Assembly (NCBI RefSeq): GCF_001990485.1
Contig: NZ_LBFC01000018.1
Span: forward strand, 1-64,000
DNA length: 64,000 bases
Direction: 5' to 3'
Source: Thermosipho affectus
GTDB taxonomy: Bacteria; Thermotogota; Thermotogae; Thermotogales; Fervidobacteriaceae
The translations under genes and the position numbers were made by a program. Shown one piece after another: positions 1-8,751 of the stretch (positions within the stretch are counted from its first letter, which is position 1; the number at the start of each line of letters is the position of its first letter). A model generated the notes under the pieces. The model was given only the letters and a program-made list of their open reading frames with translations, searched no databases and was not told the DNA's origin.

Positions 1-820
1 AACAATACATCAAATGGATTGTATACCTTTTCCCCTAGAAAATTGTACCCATTGTACCACTTTTTCATCTCTTCTTTGTCTACCCCTTCTAATAACTCTT
101 TAAATCCTTCTTCTAATTCTTTTTGCGTTATACCACATATGCTCGCATACCTTGGATCAAGTGTTATATCGTTGGATCAAGTGTTATATCGTTTAAATTG
201 TTCAACCCAGAAAATATCGATGCTTTCGAAAATTTGGTTACCCCTGTTATAAATACAAATTTTATATATTCATCTGCATCTTTTATCACTGAATAAAAGT
301 TCTTAAGGCTTTCTCTCATCTCTTTTGCTATCTCTTTCTCTTCTATGTTGTCTAATATCGGCTTGTCATATTCATCTACTAATATCACTACTTTTTCTTT
401 CTCTTTTTTGTATACCTTTTCTATTAATTCTATAAATCTATTCTTTATACTTTTCTCCTCTAGTTTTATATCGTATCCTTCTGCGTGTTTCCTTAATATC
501 ATATCCTGTGTTTCTCTTAGTTCTTCCTCTGTTTTATGTACCCCTGCTCCAAAGGATATATAGATAACAGGATATTTTTTACTCCAATCCCAATTCTTCT
601 CAAGGTATAACCCTTTAAATAGTTCCTTTTTTCCCAAAAATGCTTGCCTTAATGTGTCTAAAAATAAGCTCTTTCCAAACCTTCTTGGCCGTGAGAGAAA
701 AAAATATCCCGATGTCTCTTCACTTAACATCTTTATAAATCTCGTCTTATCTACATAATAAAAACCTTTATCCTCTCTCAGTTTTGCAAAACTTTGTATC
801 CCTATCGGTAATCTCTTCAT
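1..820 (-). pseudogene. AAA-ATPase-like / PD-(D/E)XK nuclease family protein, frameshifted and cut by window edge
   Basis: The N-terminal part is an AAA-ATPase-like domain (PF09820 type): a DKT motif, a P-loop-like RPRRFGKSLF near residue 50, and a Walker B-like VVILVDEYD. Members of this family often end in a DUF1703 nuclease-like domain; their function is not settled. The reading frame stops at 164 after ITLDPTI. A 20-bp unit is present twice in tandem at 152-171 and 172-191. If one copy is removed, the frame reads on as NLNDITLDPRYASICG and then TQKELEEGF, the family's normal continuation, and stays open to the window edge. The gene therefore looks recently inactivated by slippage, unless the duplication is a sequencing artefact. 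The start chosen is ATG at 820 behind GGTGGTGG; a GTG at 832 is in frame upstream. Confidence 0.8.
152..191. repeat. 20-bp perfect tandem duplication (two copies)
   Basis: TTGGATCAAGTGTTATATCG occurs at 152-171 and immediately again at 172-191. Twenty is not a multiple of three, so the second copy shifts the frame of the ATPase-like gene on the minus strand and creates its TAA stop. Confidence 0.95.
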
Positions 821-849
821 ATCTTCCACCACCTATGAGGAATTAACCT

Positions 850-2043
850 TTATAAATATATTTTTGTACAATACTTTATCCTTTCCTCAACAGAAGGGTG
901 GTTATAATACCAAACTTTGTACAAAGGCCAAGGATTTAAATTTATCAAATTTTCCTTCATAAGTCTTTTTAACGCAGATGTTAAATATTTTGATGTTTTT
1001 AACTTTTCAACGGAATACTCATCTGCCTCAAATTCGAATTTTCTTTGTATTTTATTTATAAATGGCATTACAAAAAACATTAAATGAGAAACAAATATAA
1101 AAGCATAGATAAAAGCTGTATACGGTTTATCAACGTAATTTAGCACATAAGTATAAACTACATTTGTTATATAAAAAATAAAAGTGTAAAATACAGAAGA
1201 AATGACCAGAAGTTTTGGAATGTGTCTTTTTTCGTAATGTCCAAGTTCATGTGCAACTATCGCAAGAATTTCCTCTTTTGGATATTCGAGAAGTGTATCG
1301 AAAAGTACTAATCTTTTCGATTTTCCAATACCCGTTAAAAATGCATTTTGCTTTTTTGTTCTTTTTGATGCATCCATTACATATACATCTTTTATCTTAG
1401 TTGAAAGTTTTCTAATCTTATCTTTCAATTCTTTATCTTCTAAAGGAGTTAACTTGTTAAAAAGGGGAATAATTACAAGAGGGTATAAAAACAAAACAAA
1501 GGATTGAAATGCAATAAAAATCAAAGAAACTTTCCACCACCAATTGTTATCTACACTTATTACGTAAATAATTAAAGATATAAGAGGAACAAAAAAGATA
1601 ACACTTATCAATGCGTTTTTTAGCACATCCAAAAAAAATGTTCTATAGGTCATGGTATTAAATCCGTATTTTTTCTCTACAACAAAATTCAAATAAAAAT
1701 TAATGGGTATACCCACAATTAAGGTTATTAGCCAATATATTCCAAAAAACAACATCCCTTGTAATATAAGAAAATTAGACACACTAGAAACTAATTTTTC
1801 TAAATATGGAAAACCATATAAAATAAATACCAACAAAACAAACAAATTAACAATATCTGAAGCAATCTTCACCTTTGCCTTATCCACTAAATAACTCAAA
1901 GATTGCCTTATATGCTCCTGGGAAATTTTATCCTTTAAAACATCTGGTATATCTGTGTGTTTTTTGGAATACAAAACATTGGAAATTTCAAGTATTATCT
2001 CCCACAACACTTGTAAAATTACAACAAGCAAAATAAATTTCAT
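850..2043 (-). CDS. M48 family (Ste24-type) membrane zinc metalloprotease
   Basis: This 397-residue multi-spanning membrane protein has the Ste24/CAAX-protease layout: an N-terminal M48_N region with several hydrophobic helices (about residues 1-190), then the catalytic domain. The zinc site HELGH is at residues 265-269, and the third ligand is the Glu in FEFEADEYS near residue 340. Ste24-type proteases act at the membrane on membrane-anchored or misfolded substrates; bacteria usually lack prenylated substrates, so the role here is probably membrane protein quality control (inference). The ATG at 2043 is preceded by GGAGGTGG. The gene is alone on this strand, divergent from the DUF5320 operon. 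Confidence 0.88.
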   Translation of the reverse strand: MKFILLVVILQVLWEIILEISNVLYSKKHTDIPDVLKDKISQEHIRQSLSYLVDKAKVKIASDIVNLFVLLVFILYGFPYLEKLVSSVSNFLILQGMLFFGIYWLITLIVGIPINFYLNFVVEKKYGFNTMTYRTFFLDVLKNALISVIFFVPLISLIIYVISVDNNWWWKVSLIFIAFQSFVLFLYPLVIIPLFNKLTPLEDKELKDKIRKLSTKIKDVYVMDASKRTKKQNAFLTGIGKSKRLVLFDTLLEYPKEEILAIVAHELGHYEKRHIPKLLVISSVFYTFIFYITNVVYTYVLNYVDKPYTAFIYAFIFVSHLMFFVMPFINKIQRKFEFEADEYSVEKLKTSKYLTSALKRLMKENLINLNPWPLYKVWYYNHPSVEERIKYCTKIYL

Positions 2044-2081
2044 TCAATACCACCTCCGTACAAATTATATCACACAAATTA

Positions 2082-2110
2082 TTGACAAATTTATACTAAT
2101 GATATATAAT
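2082..2110 (+). promoter_or_regulatory. Consensus sigma-70 promoter for the DUF5320 genes
   Basis: TTGACA at 2082-2087 and TATAAT at 2105-2110 are separated by exactly 17 bp, a perfect match to the housekeeping consensus. Transcription would start near 2117, about 30 nt before the first DUF5320 start codon. Confidence 0.85.
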
Positions 2111-2147
2111 CAATAATGAAAGAAGAACAACATTTGGAGGTGAAAGT

Positions 2148-2381
2148 ATGAGAGGGTTTGGCAGAGGGTTTGGAAGAGGCTATGGTAGAGGATTTGGATA
2201 TGGAAGAGGGTATGGTAGAGGTTTTGGATACGGCAGAGGGTATGGTTTTGGAAGAGGCTGGGAAGATGAAGAAATGTACATACGTGATGAAAGAGAAATG
2301 CTTTTAGATTACAGAGACTATTTAAAAAGTGAATTAGAATACGTTGAAAAAAGATTGCAAGAACTAGATTCAGGGAGGTGA
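2148..2381 (+). CDS. Gly/Arg-rich DUF5320-type small protein
   Basis: A 77-residue protein in two parts. Residues 1-38 are repeats of GFGRG, GYGRG and GFGYGRG, low complexity and very basic. Residues 40-77 are charged and helical (EEMYIRDEREMLLDYRDYL and onward), a likely short coiled coil. This matches DUF5320-type proteins that sit beside NifX/NafY-like genes in anaerobes; their function is unknown. It starts at ATG behind GGAGGTG and lies 4 bp upstream of a second family member, so the two are co-transcribed. The Arg/Gly repeats could bind nucleic acid or metal clusters, but nothing in the sequence settles this. Confidence 0.75.
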   Translation: MRGFGRGFGRGYGRGFGYGRGYGRGFGYGRGYGFGRGWEDEEMYIRDEREMLLDYRDYLKSELEYVEKRLQELDSGR

Positions 2382-2385
2382 AAGC

Positions 2386-2616
2386 ATGCCTGGTTTTGAT
2401 GGAACGGGCCCATTTGGAACAGGACCAATTGGTTGGAGAAGGGGAAATTGCACCTTAAGAGCTACAGCGAATGGATATATGTATGGTTATGGAAGAGGTT
2501 TTGGATATGGAAGAGGATATGGCTTTGGACGAGGAAGAGGGTATGGTTTTAGCAGAAGAAGCTTTGGATGGAAAAATAATTTCGGATATAGAAGAGGTTT
2601 TAACAGAATTTGGTAA
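2386..2616 (+). CDS. DUF5320 family small protein
   Basis: A 76-residue protein opening with MPGFDGTGPFGTGPIGWRRG, the signature N-terminus of DUF5320 proteins, usually annotated next to dinitrogenase iron-molybdenum cofactor (NifX-like) proteins. The remainder is GYGRGFGYGRG-type repeats, like its upstream neighbour. One cysteine (NC near residue 22) follows the conserved head. The RBS is GGGAGGTG. It is probably co-transcribed with the preceding gene; a 24-bp palindrome and a separate promoter lie between it and the NifX-like gene. The function is unknown. Confidence 0.78.
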   Translation: MPGFDGTGPFGTGPIGWRRGNCTLRATANGYMYGYGRGFGYGRGYGFGRGRGYGFSRRSFGWKNNFGYRRGFNRIW

Positions 2617-2650
2617 ATCCCCACACTTAAGTGTGGGGATATGTTATAAT
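2617..2650 (+). promoter_or_regulatory. 24-bp perfect palindrome abutting an extended -10 promoter (putative operator)
   Basis: Positions 2617-2640 form a perfect palindrome with arms ATCCCCACACTT and AAGTGTGGGGAT. It is followed on neither strand by a T-run, so it is not an ordinary intrinsic terminator. TGTTATAAT (2642-2650) directly downstream is an extended -10 element (TGN plus TATAAT), which puts the palindrome over the -35 region of a promoter for the NifX-like gene. An operator for a dimeric regulator, or an mRNA processing hairpin, are the simplest readings. Confidence 0.55.
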
Positions 2651-2683
2651 AAAACTGAGAAAAAACATTAAAGGAGGAAAAGT

Positions 2684-3049
2684 ATGCTAATTGCCATACC
2701 AGTAATTGAAAATAAAGGAGAAGACTCCATAATTTCAGAACACTTTGGGCATGCACCTTATTTTGCCTTTATCAAAGTAAATGAAAACAAGATAGAAGAA
2801 ATAAAGATCGAGAAAAATCCATATGAAGAACATGGTCCAGGCATGATCCCTGAATACATTCACAAAAACGGTGCAAAAGTTTTAATAGTTCGCGGTATAG
2901 GAGCACGTGCTATTAGTTTTTTTGAGCAATACGGTATCAAGGTTATTAGAGGTGCATCTGGTAGCATCAAAGAAATTGTCACTTCATTCATATCAGGTCA
3001 TATTAAAGATATGGAATATAAGGTAAAAGAAAAATTCCACGAGCACTAG
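2684..3049 (+). CDS. NifX/NafY-like (dinitrogenase iron-molybdenum cofactor family) protein
   Basis: This 121-residue protein has the Nitro_FeMo-Co fold pattern: the start MLIAIPVIENKGEDSIISEHFGHAPYF, the E-HFGHA motif, a GPG loop near residue 52, and the GIGARAISFFEQYGIKV segment. Family members bind iron-sulfur or FeMo-type clusters. No nitrogenase genes are in the window, and in Thermotogota such proteins are thought to act in general cluster handling (inference). The start is ATG behind AAAGGAGG. Two DUF5320 genes lie upstream on the same strand; an intrinsic terminator overlaps the convergent gene's end. Confidence 0.85.
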   Translation: MLIAIPVIENKGEDSIISEHFGHAPYFAFIKVNENKIEEIKIEKNPYEEHGPGMIPEYIHKNGAKVLIVRGIGARAISFFEQYGIKVIRGASGSIKEIVTSFISGHIKDMEYKVKEKFHEH

Positions 3050-3074
3050 TGCACCTTATTTAGGTGCACTTTTT
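3048..3074 (+). terminator. Intrinsic terminator after the NifX-like gene
   Basis: AGTGCACCT at 3048-3056 pairs with AGGTGCACT at 3062-3070 across a 5-nt loop, followed by TTTT. It overlaps the last codons of the convergent diguanylate cyclase gene. On the minus strand no T-run follows. Confidence 0.8.
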
Positions 3075-4553
3075 AAAATACACTCTATTTTTTCCCAGTC
3101 TCTTTGCCATGTAAAGATTTTCATCTGCCTCTGATATTATATTCTGATACTTTGTATTTTTTGGTAATTCTGAAACCGCTCCAATACTTACTGTAATTAA
3201 CAGCGTATTTTCCTCATATAATATATGCGTATTTTCTAAATCCATCCTAAATTTTTCAAGCAAACTCAAAAAGTCTGTTTTTTCTTTTGAAATGTAGTAA
3301 ACTACAAATTCCTCTCCACCATATCTAAAAAGTTTATCAGACTTACGATGAAAATGTTTTCTTAATACACTTGAAAACACTCTTAAACATTCATCACCCG
3401 CCTGATGACCATATGTATCGTTTATCTTCTTAAAATCATCCAAATCCATTATGGCAAAATTTAAATACATATTTTCCCTTAGTGCAAAATTATAATCTTC
3501 TGGAAAAACTTCATTAAAAAACCTTCTATTGTACAATCCTGTAAGTTCATCTCTTATGGAGAGTTCTCTGAGTTTACTATTCTTTTTCTTTATTTCCTTT
3601 GTTTTTTCTTCTATTATCCTTTCAGTGTTTTCTACATATCTTTCCAAATCTTCTGTAATCTGGTTGTATTTTTTTATAAACACCTTTATCTCATCTTCAA
3701 AATCATCATTAATGTCTATCTTTTTAAATTCTTTTCTTCTAAAATTCTCTAGATTTTCACTCACTTTTCTAATAGAATACGTTATTTTATCTGCCAAATA
3801 CCTAGAAACAAAAGAGGAAATCAAAATAAAGATAAGTAAAAATCCAAACATCAAAACTATAGTTTTCCGTAATGGTTCATACAATTTTGATTTTGGTTTT
3901 ACAACGTAAAAGACAAAATCGAATACTTTTTCTTCACTGGATTTTGCAAAGTCTTTCAAATCTTTTACCTTTTTAATATTACCATTGCTATACAAATAAT
4001 ATGTTCCATTGTAAAAAATGGCAAAACTTTGTCCTTCATATCTTTCTTTTTTTACAAAGCTTGAAAAAATACCCGTAAAATCCAAAAGTGAATAAAGATT
4101 TACACCCACACTTGAACTTTTATAGACTAAATATAACCTTCCATCATTTATAGAAATCCTTTCGTTAATATTAAAATGCCCTTTAAAATAAACAATTTCT
4201 CCTTCTTTCTCAATAGCTAGTGCTTTTACAAAGGGAAACTTTACCAATACACTATCAATGTACTCTCCCAATTTTGCGTAAACAAAACCTTGGAGCAACC
4301 TATTTTTTACAAAAATAAGATGCACATCATTTCCATCTAAAATAGGGGAAATTACAGTTTGATAATTTTTAATTGCCCCCATAAACCCACAATTTGCAAA
4401 TCTTCTTGCAAAAAGATCTAAATTTTCCTTTTCAACGGACAATCCCCTCAGAAAAAAAGTAATAAAAAAGAAAGTAAATAAAGAAAATAAAAGTAAAATG
4501 TTAAAAATTAAAAAAGTTCTAAAAAACTTTGTCTTTAACTTCAATTTAATCAC
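3060..4553 (-). CDS. Membrane-bound diguanylate cyclase (GGDEF)
   Basis: A 497-residue protein: one N-terminal membrane helix (about 10-34), an extracytoplasmic sensor region (about 35-230), a second helix (about 232-252), a HAMP-like linker with a coiled coil to about residue 330, then a GGDEF domain. The active-site signature is RYGGEEF, a functional variant of GGDEF. An RKSD (RxxD) inhibitory site precedes it, so product feedback is expected. It makes c-di-GMP from GTP. The reading frame overlaps the upstream periplasmic binding protein gene by 8 bp; the GTG at 4553 has weak spacing, and a TTG a few codons in, behind AGGTGA, is an equally good start. The overlap suggests the binding protein feeds this cyclase. 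Confidence 0.88.
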   Translation of the reverse strand: MIKLKLKTKFFRTFLIFNILLLFSLFTFFFITFFLRGLSVEKENLDLFARRFANCGFMGAIKNYQTVISPILDGNDVHLIFVKNRLLQGFVYAKLGEYIDSVLVKFPFVKALAIEKEGEIVYFKGHFNINERISINDGRLYLVYKSSSVGVNLYSLLDFTGIFSSFVKKERYEGQSFAIFYNGTYYLYSNGNIKKVKDLKDFAKSSEEKVFDFVFYVVKPKSKLYEPLRKTIVLMFGFLLIFILISSFVSRYLADKITYSIRKVSENLENFRRKEFKKIDINDDFEDEIKVFIKKYNQITEDLERYVENTERIIEEKTKEIKKKNSKLRELSIRDELTGLYNRRFFNEVFPEDYNFALRENMYLNFAIMDLDDFKKINDTYGHQAGDECLRVFSSVLRKHFHRKSDKLFRYGGEEFVVYYISKEKTDFLSLLEKFRMDLENTHILYEENTLLITVSIGAVSELPKNTKYQNIISEADENLYMAKRLGKNRVYFKKCT

Positions 4554-5409
4554 CTATCATCTCTAGATAATCTTCATAGTGGATTCCAAAATACTTAAAA
4601 AACAACGCGTTAAAGTCTGTACTTTCAAGGTATTTTTTAAATTCCCTTGCTAAAAGTTTATCCTTAAAACCAAAAGCAAGAAAACCTCTAGACGCTGAAA
4701 AAAGTGGCTTTACTTCATTTCTCAGAAACTGTGCCTTAAAATACTTTTGAACAAAAGATAAAGAGTCAAAAATGGATATATCCGCGTTATTCTCTAAAAG
4801 TTGAATAATTACAAAATACGGAGAATATCTATATCCCTTTGGAACAAGCAATATTTCAACTTTATCTTTATCCACGGGATTGTGCGTAATAAATTTAAGT
4901 TTATTATTTTCATATATTACCTTATTGATAACGTAATCTATATTATTTTCTTCAAGCAAATTCAAAAGAGTCTTGTAATATGCAAAATCCTCATATGTTA
5001 TTACCCTTTTTCCTTTAAAATCCTTTAAAGAAGTTGCTTTTATATCCTCTCTTGAGATAAATATTTCGTTATTTTTAACGAAAGGGATCATAATCATTAG
5101 CTTTTTTCTTTCAGGAGTCACAGTTAATATATCTGCTATCATATCCACTTTTTCAAAAAAATCTGGAGAAAAATATTCACTAAATTTTTCCACAACATAA
5201 ATTTTTGGAGAAATCCCCAGATATTTTGCAAACCCACTTGCAAGTTCATAGCAAAATCCAGGATACTTTTCATTTCCCGGAAAATATATAGTTTCACTTG
5301 GAATATTCCTCGTTGCAATTAAAATTTCCCTTGAATCTAAAATTTCCATAAAAGTTCTTGAAAATAACATAACGGAGAATAACAAAAAAACAAAGATAAT
5401 CCTCTTCAT
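4546..5409 (-). CDS. Periplasmic solute-binding protein, family 3 type
   Basis: A 287-residue exported protein. The N-terminus MKRIIFVFLLFSVMLFSRTF is a signal peptide without a lipobox. The body resembles SBP_bac_3 domains: REILIATRN at the mature start, FCYELASGFAKYLGI, then DMIADILTVTPERK, the family's characteristic strand-and-turn. No ABC permease genes are nearby. The gene overlaps the following GGDEF cyclase, so the likely role is extracytoplasmic sensing of an amino acid or similar ligand for that cyclase (inference). The ATG at 5409, with GAGGTG before it, is preferred to the in-frame TTG at 5424. It starts 4 bp after mnmG ends. Confidence 0.72.
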   Translation of the reverse strand: MKRIIFVFLLFSVMLFSRTFMEILDSREILIATRNIPSETIYFPGNEKYPGFCYELASGFAKYLGISPKIYVVEKFSEYFSPDFFEKVDMIADILTVTPERKKLMIMIPFVKNNEIFISREDIKATSLKDFKGKRVITYEDFAYYKTLLNLLEENNIDYVINKVIYENNKLKFITHNPVDKDKVEILLVPKGYRYSPYFVIIQLLENNADISIFDSLSFVQKYFKAQFLRNEVKPLFSASRGFLAFGFKDKLLAREFKKYLESTDFNALFFKYFGIHYEDYLEMIGD

Positions 5410-5413
5410 TTTT

Positions 5414-7288
5414 TCACCTCTCAATATAGCTTATTATATTTGCTATATCTGCAGGTGTAACACCGGGAATTCTCATTGCCTGACCTATTGAACGTGGCAA
5501 AACTTTTTTCAACTTCTCACGTGCCTCTGTGGAAAGATTTGGAACCTTATCAAAATTTATATTTGATATATCAAAGGATTCATATTCTTCAAAAACCTTT
5601 ACCTCTTCCAACATCTTTTCTATGTATCCTTCATACTTTATATAAATTTCTATCTGCTCCAAAAGTTCTTTGTTTTCTATTTTTTCATCGTCTAATTCCT
5701 TTATATCTACGTATCTAATTTCTGGTCTTTTTAATAGATTATAAAGCTTTGTCCCCTCTTTAAGTGGTGTTGTACCCAAATTTTTCAAAAGATCGTTCAC
5801 CCTATCTGATTTTGGTACTTTTACATTTCTCAACCTTTCAATTTGTGCATTTAAACTTTTTTCCAGACTCAAAACTTTTTCGTAAAACCATTTTGGTATA
5901 AGTCCCACCCTATACCCATACTTTGCAAGTCTTAAATGCGCATTATCATGTCTTAAAAGAAGCCTATACTCTGCTCGTGAAGTAAGAAGTCTATACGGTT
6001 CATCTACCCCTTTGGTAGTTAAATCATCTATTAAAATCCCTATATAACTTTCAAAGCGTTTTAAAATAAGTGGTCTTTCACCTAAAATCTTCATTGCGGC
6101 ATTTATTCCTGCAATTAATCCTTGACCAGCTGCCTCTTCGTATCCACTTGTACCGTTTATCTGCCCTGCAAAGTACAATCCTTCAACCAATTTTGACTCA
6201 AGTGTTTGATACAACTGCAATGGATCAATATAGTCATATTCTATTGCATACGCAGGTCTTACTATCACCACATTTTCAAGACCAGGTATTGTCCTTAGCA
6301 TTTTTATCTGTGCAGCATACGGCAAGCTTGTAGATAAACCGTTTAAATAATACTCTTGGGCATCTTTTCCCTCTGGTTCGACAAACACCTGATGTGAATC
6401 TCTGTTAAACTTTACTACTTTATCCTCGATAGAAGGACAATACCTTGGCCCCACACTTTGTATAAGTTTTACATCCCCATACAATGGAGAGTACACAAGA
6501 TAATCCCTTATTATCTTATGCGTTTTCTCGTTTGTATGTGTTAACCAGCAAGGATGTGTTTTGGAAAGTATTTTGGGCTCACTAAAGTACGAAAAAGCGC
6601 GCGGCTCATCGTCTGTATCTTGTCTTACCATCTTTGAAAAATCTATACTACTTTTTAAGACTCTCGCAGGGGTACCCGTTTTAAATCTTGAAAGGTTAAA
6701 CCCCAAAGATTTTAAACTTTTACTAAGACCCTTTGCGGGTAAATCTCCCATTCTACCAGCTTCCATAGTGTCTCTTCCTATAAATATCTTTCCACGGAGG
6801 AAAGTACCTGTGGTAATAATCACAGCCTTTGCATAATAATCTATTCCAAATGAATCTACAACACCTTTTACCTTCCCATTTTCCACCAATATTTCTTCTA
6901 CAACTCCAAATCTTAAAACCAAATTTTCTTGAGTTTGCAACTTATTTTTCATAGTTTGAGAGTAGGAATATTTATCTATTTGGGCTCGCAATGCCCTTAC
7001 CGCGGGGCCTTTTCCCGTATTTAGCATCCTTACATTTATCATGGTCTCATCTGTGGTCTTTGCCATTTCTCCACCCAAAACATCTATTTCCCTTACCACA
7101 ATTCCCTTAGCAGGCCCACCAATTGCGGGATTACAAGGAGCCCATCCCACACTATCAAGATTAGTTGTTAAAATAAGCGTTCTAAGACCAAGTCTTGCAG
7201 GTGCAAGCGCTGCCTCAATACCTGCGTGTCCTGCACCAACCACTATAACCTCAAATTCCCTATCATCTTTTGGCCTTTCAAAAAACAT
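5414..7288 (-). CDS. mnmG: tRNA uridine-5-carboxymethylaminomethyl modification enzyme MnmG (GidA)
   Basis: At 624 residues this is normal MnmG length. The FAD-binding motif [12 protein letters not shown] is near residue 16, followed by the family signatures [23 protein letters not shown] and [12 protein letters not shown], and the C-terminal helical domain ends in [17 protein letters not shown]. With MnmE it installs the cmnm5 group at U34 of tRNAs using methylene-tetrahydrofolate and FAD. MnmE is not in the window. The gene starts at ATG after a GGAGG-type site and is followed closely by the binding-protein/GGDEF pair, so part of that pair's expression may come from this transcript. Confidence 0.97.
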   Translation of the reverse strand: MFFERPKDDREFEVIVVGAGHAGIEAALAPARLGLRTLILTTNLDSVGWAPCNPAIGGPAKGIVVREIDVLGGEMAKTTDETMINVRMLNTGKGPAVRALRAQIDKYSYSQTMKNKLQTQENLVLRFGVVEEILVENGKVKGVVDSFGIDYYAKAVIITTGTFLRGKIFIGRDTMEAGRMGDLPAKGLSKSLKSLGFNLSRFKTGTPARVLKSSIDFSKMVRQDTDDEPRAFSYFSEPKILSKTHPCWLTHTNEKTHKIIRDYLVYSPLYGDVKLIQSVGPRYCPSIEDKVVKFNRDSHQVFVEPEGKDAQEYYLNGLSTSLPYAAQIKMLRTIPGLENVVIVRPAYAIEYDYIDPLQLYQTLESKLVEGLYFAGQINGTSGYEEAAGQGLIAGINAAMKILGERPLILKRFESYIGILIDDLTTKGVDEPYRLLTSRAEYRLLLRHDNAHLRLAKYGYRVGLIPKWFYEKVLSLEKSLNAQIERLRNVKVPKSDRVNDLLKNLGTTPLKEGTKLYNLLKRPEIRYVDIKELDDEKIENKELLEQIEIYIKYEGYIEKMLEEVKVFEEYESFDISNINFDKVPNLSTEAREKLKKVLPRSIGQAMRIPGVTPADIANIISYIER

Positions 7289-7323
7289 ATCAAGCCTCCT
7301 TAATTTTTAATAAATTATACCAC

Positions 7324-7352
7324 AAAAAAATTCTGGGGATATTCCCCAGAAT
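7324..7352 (-). terminator. Intrinsic terminator after lpdA
   Basis: On the minus strand ATTCTGGGG and CCCCAGAAT form a 9-bp stem around AATAT, followed by a run of seven T (7324-7330 region). It overlaps the stop codon of lpdA and separates it from mnmG. Confidence 0.85.
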
Positions 7353-8695
7353 TATATGTGAATCGACCATTTTCCTTCAAATGCACCTAGTAGTGTTTCT
7401 GTCAACGTGGGATGGGGATGTATGGCCTCTGCCACTTGATGTGCGGTCATTTTGTATCTTACCGCTAAAACTCCTTCCATTATCATATCCGTTGCACTAG
7501 GTGAAACAATTGTTACTCCCAATACCTTTCCCGTCTTTTTATCTTCGATAACCTTTGCAAATCCCACTTTTTCTTCCATAGTTCTTGCCCTTCCATTTGC
7601 AGAAACGGGAAATTTCCAAACATTTATACTTTCCTTATTCACATCCCCTTCCTTTATACCAACTGACGCAATCTCAGGATTTGAAAAGATAATAGAGGGT
7701 ACTGCAGAGTAATCCATTTCCTTTTTCTCTCCCGCAATATTGTGTGCCGCAACTATTCCTTCGTACATGGCAACGTGAGCAAGCATTATCTGCCCCCTTA
7801 TATCTCCAATTGCATAAATATTTTCAATATTAGTTTTCATATGGTTATCTGTAACTATTCCTTTATCTACATTTATTCCTAAATTGATCACATCTTCTGT
7901 AATATTTGGTCTTCTACCAACTGCAAGTAATACCTTTTCCACTTCAAATTCTTTATCTTTCAACTTCACCACATAGCCCTTTTCTCCCTTTATTACCTCT
8001 TCAACTTTTTCTCCTTCTATCACCTTAACTTTTTTCTTTTTCAACTCCTTCTTTATCTCCTCTGCTACATCAATATCTTCAAATGGTAAAATATGCTCTG
8101 CAAGTTCTACAATTGTCACATCTACATCAAATGTGGAAAAAAACGTTGCAAATTCAATTCCAATAACTCCTCCACCTATTATCAATATACTCTCTGGAAG
8201 TTTATCCATTTTAAATACATCATCACTAGTCCAAATTCCAGGTACACCATCAAATGGTGGAAAGATCACAGGAACAGAACCTTGAGCAAGGATTAAATGT
8301 CTTCCCTTAATTTCCTCCCCACTCTTTTTTAAAAGCACCGTCTCATTATCTTTTAACACACCTTCATCTTTAAATACATCTATTTTATTCTTTTTCATCA
8401 AAAACTCTATACCTTTCCTTGACATAGTTACAGACTTTTGCATATGTTTCATTATAGAAGAAAGTTCAAAACTTACACCTTCCACCTTTATACCAAACTT
8501 TTTGGCTTTTTCCCTTATGTCTCTATACAAATGCGCACTTGTAAGCATGGCCTTTGTGGGAATACATCCTTTGTTTGTACAAGTACCTCCCAATTCTTCC
8601 TTTTCTACAACCGCTACTTTCTTTCCAAGCTGTGAAAGCCTGATTGCCGCTACATATCCCCCTGGTCCCCCTCCTAAAATTACCACATCATACAT
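7352..8695 (-). CDS. lpdA: Dihydrolipoyl dehydrogenase
   Basis: A 447-residue pyridine-nucleotide disulfide oxidoreductase. FAD-binding GGGPGGYVAA is at residues 8-17; the redox disulfide GGTCTNKGC spans Cys39 and Cys44; the NAD-binding GGGVIGIE is in the middle; the second FAD motif is YAIGDI; and the dimerisation domain ends with HPHPTLTE, the His-Glu pair of the active site. It reoxidises protein-bound dihydrolipoamide with NAD+. No pyruvate dehydrogenase E1/E2 genes adjoin it. Since pyruvate is normally oxidised by ferredoxin enzymes in this group, a glycine-cleavage or independent role is possible. It starts at ATG behind GGGAGGGGAGAG and has its own terminator. Confidence 0.93.
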   Translation of the reverse strand: MYDVVILGGGPGGYVAAIRLSQLGKKVAVVEKEELGGTCTNKGCIPTKAMLTSAHLYRDIREKAKKFGIKVEGVSFELSSIMKHMQKSVTMSRKGIEFLMKKNKIDVFKDEGVLKDNETVLLKKSGEEIKGRHLILAQGSVPVIFPPFDGVPGIWTSDDVFKMDKLPESILIIGGGVIGIEFATFFSTFDVDVTIVELAEHILPFEDIDVAEEIKKELKKKKVKVIEGEKVEEVIKGEKGYVVKLKDKEFEVEKVLLAVGRRPNITEDVINLGINVDKGIVTDNHMKTNIENIYAIGDIRGQIMLAHVAMYEGIVAAHNIAGEKKEMDYSAVPSIIFSNPEIASVGIKEGDVNKESINVWKFPVSANGRARTMEEKVGFAKVIEDKKTGKVLGVTIVSPSATDMIMEGVLAVRYKMTAHQVAEAIHPHPTLTETLLGAFEGKWSIHI

Positions 8696-8751
8696 ACTCT
8701 CCCCTCCCTTAAAAGGTCTTCAACTAAATTATATATTTTTAAAAAAAAGAG

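Noticed and set aside
2617-2640. Palindrome as an intrinsic terminator of the DUF5320 genes
   Set aside because: No T-run follows on either strand, and an extended -10 element adjoins it.
2487-2756. Open frame antisense to the DUF5320 and NifX-like genes
   Set aside because: It is a by-product of the repetitive Gly/Arg codons, has no RBS and runs against a well supported promoter and genes.
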